Shown here: in pieces, positions 59,407-64,000 of the stretch
Numbering within the stretch: the stretch's first letter is position 1
Layout of the letters: each line of letters opens with the position of its first letter
From: Amphirosellinia nigrospora
Lineage: Eukaryota; Ascomycota; Sordariomycetes; Xylariales; Xylariaceae
NCBI GenBank assembly: GCA_004123355.1
Contig: SCHM01000001.1
Location: 868,001 to 932,000, forward strand
DNA: 64,000 nucleotides
Direction of reading: 5' to 3'
Notes under the pieces: model-generated
Seen by the model: the letters and a program-made list of their open reading frames with translations, nothing else
Database searches by the model: none
What the model was told of the DNA's origin: nothing
Position numbers and translations under genes: made by a program

Positions 59407-60205
59407 AATTACCAGAACCAGCTTGACTTTAACATGTCGACACGGAATCAGAATCTATATATAATATCAGCTCAATATTGCTTTCAGAAATATTGCTAGA
59501 TGCGAGGAGTGCACAAATGAGGTCGTCAATATATACGAAACGGAGATAAGTTTCTCAACGCTGGCAAAATTATGTACTACACGATCCAACACGGTGCCTC
59601 GAGATATTACATACACAAAAGCCCATGTGATAGTGAATTGTATCTGAGTGAAGCTGATAACACTCAACTTCTATAGTGACCTTATCCTTGCCAAAACGAG
59701 GTGAAAGTCGGAGGCGAATAAGCCAGCACGTGGTGATGCATTGGTTGCCCGGCCTATGGAAGCACGCTATAAGCCCAAAGACGCTGTTGATAGGTAAGTA
59801 ATTAGGTAATGAGAACACACTCTGTACGACAAGTTTTGCGCCGCAGCAGCCGATCAGCGCTGGCTCATTGGATGTGTCACTGAGCTGGTAGAAACGCCAG
59901 GTACCTACTTAGTATTATACCCATTATAAAAAGAAAGTCCTGTGGCGGCTGATCATTGCTTGAGGACCGACGATTTGTGTAACGTCGCGATTCTTTTCTT
60001 GGATCACAGTAGCAATATTGCTGCTCAAGGATCGACTCTTTGACGATCGATTTCCGTGACCGGACATTGTATTCAAGGTATTGTGACTTATCGGATTCAT
60101 GACAAAATTGATAACTTTGAAATCAGTCGAATGTTCCCGATTACAGCGACCCTACAAGAATAAAGCAGCCCGCCAGAATCTCCAAGTGTTCATGTCGTAT
60201 CGAAA
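59407..60205. other. Intergenic
   Basis: 3' flank of the SDR and promoter of the FAD oxidoreductase. No gene is seen. Confidence 0.4.
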
Positions 60206-61999
60206 ATGCGTCTGCAATTGATAAACGTAGTAACCTCGTGGGCCGTTATCACGTCCTGCCAGAACTTGCCTGTCGTCCAGAATGTCTGGTCTCGTGATGT
60301 GGATTACATAGCACTTAGCAACGAGCTCTCCAGCTCCGCTATGATCTACTACCCAGGCTCCGAGGAGTTCGAAGAGGCTTCCGCTCGGTGGTCCAACTTG
60401 GATAAACCCACCCCGAACATTGTCGTTGTTCCTAGCACGGAAAATGATGTAGTGGAAATTGTAAGCAACTGTTTCTAAAATCTGCCTATCTATCCGCTTC
60501 TCTCTTTCATGTACTAGCTGCCCTCCTTCCGATGCCACGTTGGCTGCAGCCCCTTTTATGACCTAGGGGTCCAGATAGTAGAGCAACAGTGCGTTGATAT
60601 GTCGCGTACAGGTGAAGTTTGCCAACAAGAAGAACTTGCACTTCTTGGCCTATAATAGTGCCCACGGGGGGATTACTAGTTTAGGGAGAATGAAATACGG
60701 GATTGAGATTTACTTGAACCAGCTCAGCAGCGTCAGTATTGCTGAAGATGGCAAGACTGTGACTATTGCTGGCGGGACCAAGTCAAAACTCGTGACCGAC
60801 ACGCTTTGGAATGCAGGAAAACAGACAGGCAAGCCTAGCCTCAAATATCTATCAGAGTGTCTCAAAATAACTGCACCGCTGGTGCTAACTCAGCCAAACT
60901 AGTCACTGCCGCCTGTGAATGCGTCAGCTACCTGGGACCCGCATTGGGCGGTGGTCATGACTGGCTCCAGGGCCGCCATGGGCTTGTCGCCGACCAATTC
61001 CAGTCCATGAACATCGTGCTGGCCAACGGCTCTCTAGTGATCTTAGACTCAAGCTCCGATCTTTGGTGGGCTGTCAAGGGCGCAGGCCACAACTTCGGCA
61101 TCGTCACCTCTGTCACCTCAAAGATCTACGATGTGGAGTATACTGCCTGGGCTAATGAAATACTGACTTTCAGCGGCGACAAGGTCGAAGAACTCTACGA
61201 TGCCACTAATAAGTACATTCTTAAGGATGGTACCAGGTTACCGACGTCATCAACTGGTCATATTGGACTTACTTGCCCGACATAGATCCTAGCAACGTAA
61301 GTTTCCAACCCTCTTGGTCTTTCTCTTCTATGTGTCACGGTATTTTAACGATAAGTTAAAGCCCGTGATCCAAATTCTGATGTTCCAAGAAGGCGTGGAA
61401 ACTGTCGACTCGGAATATACCGCACCATTCCGCGCTCTGGCTCCTATTTCCGTCGACACCAACACGGGCGTGTACACAGACCTAGCCAAATGGGCCCAAA
61501 TCACCGTGACCGACGTGCCGTGTCAGCTGACCGGTGCCAACCACCCTCGCTTCCCGCTCTACTCGAGACGTTCGACGCGGCGGCGCAAAGGCGTGCGTTC
61601 GACGTCTTCGCCGACGGGGTGCGCGGGTCCTCGCCCTTCAACACCTCAATCGTCAAATTCGACGACTACTCGATGGAGGGTGTCAAGTCGGTCGATGCCG
61701 GGAGCACCGCATTCGCCTACCGCATGCACAATATCCTCGTCGGCACCACTATCTCGTACATGCCGGGCGACGCCGAGCAGGATGTCCGGGCCGCTCAATT
61801 GGGTGAGGAGATTCGCCGGATCCTGCTCGAGGGTACCGGCCGCGAGCACCTTGCCGCATATGTCAACTACGCTTTCGGCAACGAGGGGCCCGAGGCCTGG
61901 TACGGAAGCGAGAGTTGGAGGCAGGACCGGCTGCGGAGCTTGAAGTTGAAGTATGACCCAAATGGCGTGTTTAGCTACTATGGGCCGGTTCTTGATTGA
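60206..61999 (+). CDS. FAD-linked oxidoreductase, BBE/PCMH type, secreted
   Basis: Berberine-bridge-enzyme-like flavoproteins oxidise alcohols, sugars or secondary metabolites with a covalently bound FAD. Exons are 60206-60460, 60612-60828, 60903-61296 and 61362-61999. The N-terminus MRLQLINVVTSWAVITS is signal-peptide-like. The FAD domain has NIVVVPSTENDVVEI, NSAHGGITSLGRMKYG, ACECVSYLGPALGGGHDWL, QGRHGLVADQFQSMNIVLAN and WWAVKGAGHNFGIVTSVTSK. The BBE C-terminal block is YVNYAFGNEGPEAWYGSESW and LKYDPNGVFSYYGP. The second intron begins GCAAGC rather than GT. One-base breaks lie near 61236 and 61562. About 500 residues, normal for the family. Substrate unknown. Confidence 0.9.
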
Positions 62000-63802
62000 T
62001 TGATGTGAGGAGGGGTTTGAATTATAGTCGCCAGCTTTAGAAGTTTTGATGATGCGGTTAAGAGCAGGGTTTTTAAAATCAAGGACGTCCTTGACTGAGG
62101 TCTCCATCGGGCAAGTATCACCACTATTCGAAGCCTACGATCTTTTGACTTAATTCGTTCGTTTTGTCTTATATATCAAAGCATTGCATTAATACTAAAT
62201 GATCGCTTGTTGTATTCTTTCTCTGTGTAGTTTTATGTACAATTTGTATGTTGACCAGATGTCTTATAAATGAATAGGTTGGAAATTAACTATGTAGGTA
62301 TCCAGAAGTCCTAGCAGGCCCGAAACTATGCTTGATAGGCATCTGAATCCTATATACTAAAGGTCTCAGGAGAAGTTGTCATTGGTGGTGCAGGCGTTGC
62401 ATCTCAATATACCAATCAACCTTATGCCGCATCTGACCACTGACTACCATACTCAGGCAGCATAGTTCCAGCATCAGGGTAAAGACTTGGAATGCAGGAA
62501 GGAAAAGAAAGGGGGTTAAGGGGGGGGAGAGGGGGTTCTGGATCTTGGTAAGTTGTTCGTACGTCATTTGTATGCCCTTCGTAATTCGGCTTGGTTCCAG
62601 CGCCAATTCAGACATTATTTGATTTCAAGATCGCACTTTGATTGGGTCATGCAGACCTTTCATTGTTTTATCGGTACTGCCCGAACGGGGTTCAGAGCCA
62701 ACCTTATCGGAAAACTTCGATCTCGGGTTTAGCTATCAACTCTCACGGTGGGGATGTTAGCAGCTGCGGCTGGCGAGCTCTTGAGCACCTACACTACTAC
62801 AAAGCTCGACTTCGACGTCTATACGGTCGATCCACTGACGGGCGCCCTTACGCAGGGCTACAAATCTGTAGTTCGCGTAGATAGTCTTCATCCGTGTAGT
62901 CATCTAGCTAGTAGGGAGTACTTGCAAACTGGGTTCATCTATGAGGAAGGGTAATTCATATAGTTCTAGGCTTTATGTATCTGATGAGGCTATATATGGT
63001 TACGAACACATAGAAAAATAGGAGAACGGAGAGATTTACCGGTGCATGTTTCTTAAGGTAGGTATAATAGAGGCCTAGATGGCACGTCTAGATTCATGTT
63101 TTAAAAAGTGAATGACAAAATATGGTCCCGAGATGGATTGTTTAAGGTCGATTGCCAAGTTGTTATTTGTAATGAGCGTGCTAAAATAATAAGTGAATGG
63201 GACGTTATACAATATGAAGATAATTGACATTTGGTGTGTATTAAAGTTACGACTTTAGATAGCCCCTGAAGATTTTGCCCACTACCTTGCTATATATTGA
63301 CGCCATAGCTTCAAAAACGCCATACTCCCTTGATAGTATACTATTATGTTAGAGGTGTGGTAGTGTTATATTAGGTGTGGTTTCAAATATCTATTTAAGG
63401 CGGAGTGCCAGCTACAGCACCTAAAATTTGAAGCTGAAATTTGCTCACATTATCACACAACAGAAACTAACAGTTCATTTGGTAAAGCAAAACATACTCT
63501 GCCTCCTAGTATGATACTATAGGTAGTATGAGCAAGCAAAGAGCAAAATATATGAAACCCATGAAGAAGTTACTGTCTGCATTATACCAGTCGCACATTC
63601 AGTAAAACTTGCATACCTAGAGATTTATCTTGGAATCCCATTACTAGTATGCCCTGTGATCAGCGTCACGATACATAATAGTGATGACTATGACTATGAA
63701 CTTCAAACTCATCGGGGCAAACCAGATATCCCACCTCGCAGTCGACCAATTGGACTCAGCGATATGAAGCCATCCAGTTGCAGCCCATATCTAGCACTTG
63801 AG
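62000..63802. other. Intergenic
   Basis: About 1.8 kb, AT-rich towards the right, with a G-rich run near 62509-62535. An ORF at 62748-62954 (DFDVYTVDPLTGALTQGYKS) has no recognised domain. No supported gene. Confidence 0.4.
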
Positions 63803-64000
63803 TTACATGTCTTCGTCTTCACTCTCAGCTTCATCTTTACCCTTAGCATCAGCACCGTTATCCCTCCCGGGCCATCTTCTCCAGGAAATGCAGTTTCCTA
63901 CCCCACGCGCGACCCTGTCCTCTCCCTTGGTAGTTTTGGCAGCCTCACTCACGCCTGCTGTTCTCACGCTATGGTCCTTTTGGGGCTTCATATATTGCCT
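63803..64000 (-). CDS. C-terminal end of a gene cut by the right edge
   Basis: The minus-strand frame ends in an acidic tail (DEAESEDEDM, stop TAA at 63803-63805), typical of nuclear or nucleolar proteins. A GTGAGT donor and TAG acceptor (about 63893-63950) suggest an intron, leaving a last exon reading NCISWRRWPGRDNGADAKGK. Too little is present to name it. Confidence 0.4.
   Translation of the reverse strand, partial: RQYMKPQKDHSVRTAGVSEAAKTTKGEDRVARGVGNCISWRRWPGRDNGADAKGKDEAESEDEDM

Noticed and set aside
62748-62954. Plus-strand ORF with DFDVYTVDPLTGALTQ
   Set aside because: Looks weakly protein-like but is isolated, short and without splice or promoter support.
1-64000. Repeat-induced point mutation (RIP) as cause of broken genes
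   Set aside because: The breaks are mainly single-base losses, not clustered C-to-T changes; only the MITE arms show transitions, and only three.
1-64000. CRISPR arrays or prokaryotic operons
   Set aside because: No regularly spaced direct repeats; all genes have eukaryotic structure.

Overview
This window is nuclear DNA from a filamentous ascomycete, most likely a Sordariomycete-type Pezizomycotina genome. The genes carry short introns (about 50-150 nt) with GTAAGT-like donors and CTAAC-like branch sites. The families seen (HET, fungal Zn2Cys6 regulators, DMATS prenyltransferase, GH45 cellulase, VPS74, HPC2, dynactin p25) are typical of that group. No prokaryotic features, rRNA, tRNA or CRISPR array were recognised. 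The species cannot be fixed from the sequence.

Layout. The left block (1-20.1 kb) is mainly conserved housekeeping: RRP14/SURF6 (cut by the left edge), a thioredoxin-reductase-like flavoprotein, an unnamed conserved gene, two small hypothetical genes, a ten-exon SDR, the HIRA-complex subunit HPC2, an RPAP1/Rba50-like RNA polymerase II assembly factor, and VPS74/GOLPH3. From 20 to 55.7 kb the window is accessory. It has a gene-poor stretch with a MITE, then a group of tailoring enzymes: a 5'-truncated O-methyltransferase, an SDR, a metallo-beta-lactamase-fold hydrolase, a DMATS-type aromatic prenyltransferase and a zinc alcohol dehydrogenase. A secreted GH45 endoglucanase and a Zn2Cys6 regulator with a His/Gln-rich N-terminus follow. 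Further on are a coding relic, a six-exon SDR, two tandem HET-domain genes, a single-pass membrane protein, a tiny CaaX-ended peptide gene, a complex foldback repeat and a small protein kinase. The conserved dynactin p25 gene (55.7-56.4 kb) marks a return to core sequence. After it come a TIR repeat, an F-box pseudogene, an intact SDR, a BBE-type FAD oxidoreductase and the end of a gene cut by the right edge.

How the genes may work together. The DMATS, hydrolase, ADH, SDR and OMT genes look like decorating enzymes of a secondary-metabolite locus, but no PKS, NRPS or terpene synthase is visible. The tandem HET genes, membrane protein, kinase and lipidated-peptide candidate form a plausible signalling or self-recognition neighbourhood; this is inference from position only.

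Data-quality note. Many genes, including ones expected to be conserved and important (HPC2, RPAP1, VPS74, dynactin p25), need one to six single-base frame corrections to read through, mostly missing bases. I describe the breaks but treat most of them as probable consensus indel errors rather than true pseudogenes. Exon coordinates are my reading of splice signals plus protein continuity and were not checked by software or transcripts.
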